Shown: positions 6,348 through 7,197 of the stretch, one piece after another
Position numbering within the stretch: position 1 is the first letter of the stretch
Layout: the number at the start of each line of letters is the position of its first letter
Origin: Acidobacteriota bacterium
GTDB taxonomy: Bacteria; Acidobacteriota; Terriglobia; UBA7540
Assembly (NCBI GenBank): GCA_003224635.1
Contig: QHZK01000164.1
Coordinates: forward strand, 1-7,197
Direction of reading: 5' to 3'
DNA: 7,197 nt
Position numbers and translations under genes: made by a program
Notes under the pieces: generated by a model
The model's input: the letters and a program-made list of their open reading frames with translations, nothing else
Database searches by the model: none
What the model was told of the DNA's origin: nothing

Positions 6348-7197
6348 TTACTCGTATCTCAAGGCAACCATCGGATCGACCTTGGTCGCCCGGCGGGCGG
6401 GCAGGTAGCTCGCAAGGAGGGCCACACCTAACAGCAATGTGGATACTACGGTGAAAGTCATCCGGTCTGAGGGTTGCACACCATAGAGCAGGCTCGCGAG
6501 GAAGCGCGTCAGCGCGAGCGCCACGGCAACGCCGATGGTGACGCCGATCAGCGCCATGCGCGCGCCTTGGCCCATCACCAGCAGCATCACCTCACGCTTC
6601 TCAGCTCCGAGCGCAAGCCGGATGCCGATTTCCGGCGTCCGCTCCACTACCGAGTACGAAATCACGCCGTAGACTCCGACGGCGCCCAGCAATAAGGCCA
6701 GCGCCGCAAAAATTGCGAACAGCCACATCGTCGAGCGCGGCGCCTCCAACGATTCTGAAATCACCGCGCTGAGTGTCTGCATCTCACTCACTGGCACATC
6801 GGGGTTTATGCTCGCCACCGCCTTCCGTAGCGCTCCCGCCAGACTCTCCAGGCTGTTTGTCGTCCGCACCACGAGGGTCATCTCTGCGGGTCGCGGCACC
6901 CCGGCACGAGCGCCGCTGCCGTACGCTACGTAAACTGCCCCGTCCGCAAAGCCGGGGAGCCGGGAAGCGAGGCTGTATTCATTCACGTCCCCCGTCACTC
7001 CGACGACGGTCGTGGTCCACTCTGACTTCCACGCTCGCTTCAGGCGCTTCCCGATCGGGTCCTGATGCGGCCAGAACTTTCTAGCCGTCGACGCCGTGAC
7101 CAGCGCCACTGGAGGCGCGTCTGGCGCCATGTCCGCGGCCGTCAATTCACGCCCGCGCAGCAGCGGAATCCCCATCAGCCGTAAGTAATCCGGCGTC
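6348..7197 (-). CDS. ADOP-type MacB/FtsX-like ABC permease, C-terminal part (start beyond right edge)
   Basis: The frame stays open to the right edge, giving 282 visible residues that begin TPDYLRLMGIPLLRGREL, a stretch typical of the second periplasmic domain of these permeases. It continues with GKRLKR and VVGVTGDVNEYSL in the MacB-like core, then an FtsX domain with membrane segments at about 157-180, 212-236 and 246-265. The cytoplasmic stretch TPEIGIRLALGAEKREV is the family's coupling segment, and the protein ends PARRATKVDPMVALRYE. The ATG inside MGIPLL (7175) is therefore internal, not a start. Full-length ADOP proteins are usually around 800 residues with two FtsX domains and often lack an adjacent ATPase gene. 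None is visible here. The substrate is unknown; efflux or lipoprotein/peptide export is the family theme. It ends 207 bp before the kinase gene, in the same direction. Confidence 0.93.
   Translation of the reverse strand, partial: TPDYLRLMGIPLLRGRELTAADMAPDAPPVALVTASTARKFWPHQDPIGKRLKRAWKSEWTTTVVGVTGDVNEYSLASRLPGFADGAVYVAYGSGARAGVPRPAEMTLVVRTTNSLESLAGALRKAVASINPDVPVSEMQTLSAVISESLEAPRSTMWLFAIFAALALLLGAVGVYGVISYSVVERTPEIGIRLALGAEKREVMLLVMGQGARMALIGVTIGVAVALALTRFLASLLYGVQPSDRMTFTVVSTLLLGVALLASYLPARRATKVDPMVALRYE

Overview
The window looks like a high-GC chromosomal segment of an Acidobacteriota-type bacterium. The main reason is the right-hand gene, a MacB/FtsX-like permease closely resembling the large ADOP permease family that is expanded in Acidobacteria. 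The multi-PAS/GAF sensor at the left also fits that group. The taxon is an inference from protein style, not from a marker gene. All supported genes are on the minus strand, so transcription runs right to left. The longest plus-strand open frames are shadows of these genes.

Layout in transcription order. (1) 7197-6348: the C-terminal 282 residues of an ADOP-type ABC permease, whose start lies beyond the right edge. (2) 6347-6141: a 207-bp gap with four regularly spaced TTHACR hexamers that resemble a PhoP/PhoB-type binding array. (3) 6140-4455: a membrane sensor histidine kinase with an unrecognised extracytoplasmic domain and no HAMP. (4) 4454-4340: a 115-bp spacer with a perfect 8-bp inverted repeat. 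(5) 4339-3659: an OmpR/PhoB-class response regulator. (6) 3629-2688: an RsbU/SpoIIE-type PP2C phosphatase, starting at a GTG only 29 nt after the regulator. (7) 2687-2081: about 600 bp without a convincing gene, holding a good sigma-70-like promoter, a 16-bp near-palindrome and two tight hairpins. (8) 2080-1: the first 693 residues of a soluble PAS-coil-GAF-PAS-PAS-PAS sensor that runs off the left edge. This gene has no stop inside the window and so is easy to miss.

Genes 3, 5 and 6 probably form one signalling operon. The kinase senses a signal outside the cytoplasmic membrane and phosphorylates the regulator at D52, and the regulator controls transcription, possibly of its own operon through the repeat array. 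The co-encoded serine phosphatase would carry output into a partner-switching type pathway, but no STAS or anti-sigma partner is visible here. The left-hand PAS/GAF sensor has its own promoter and is probably a separate signalling unit. Nothing in the window is a CRISPR array, tRNA, rRNA or insertion sequence. I see no clear evidence of a wholly new system. The most interesting points are the kinase-regulator-PP2C operon, the repeat array in front of it, and the structured leader of the PAS/GAF gene.
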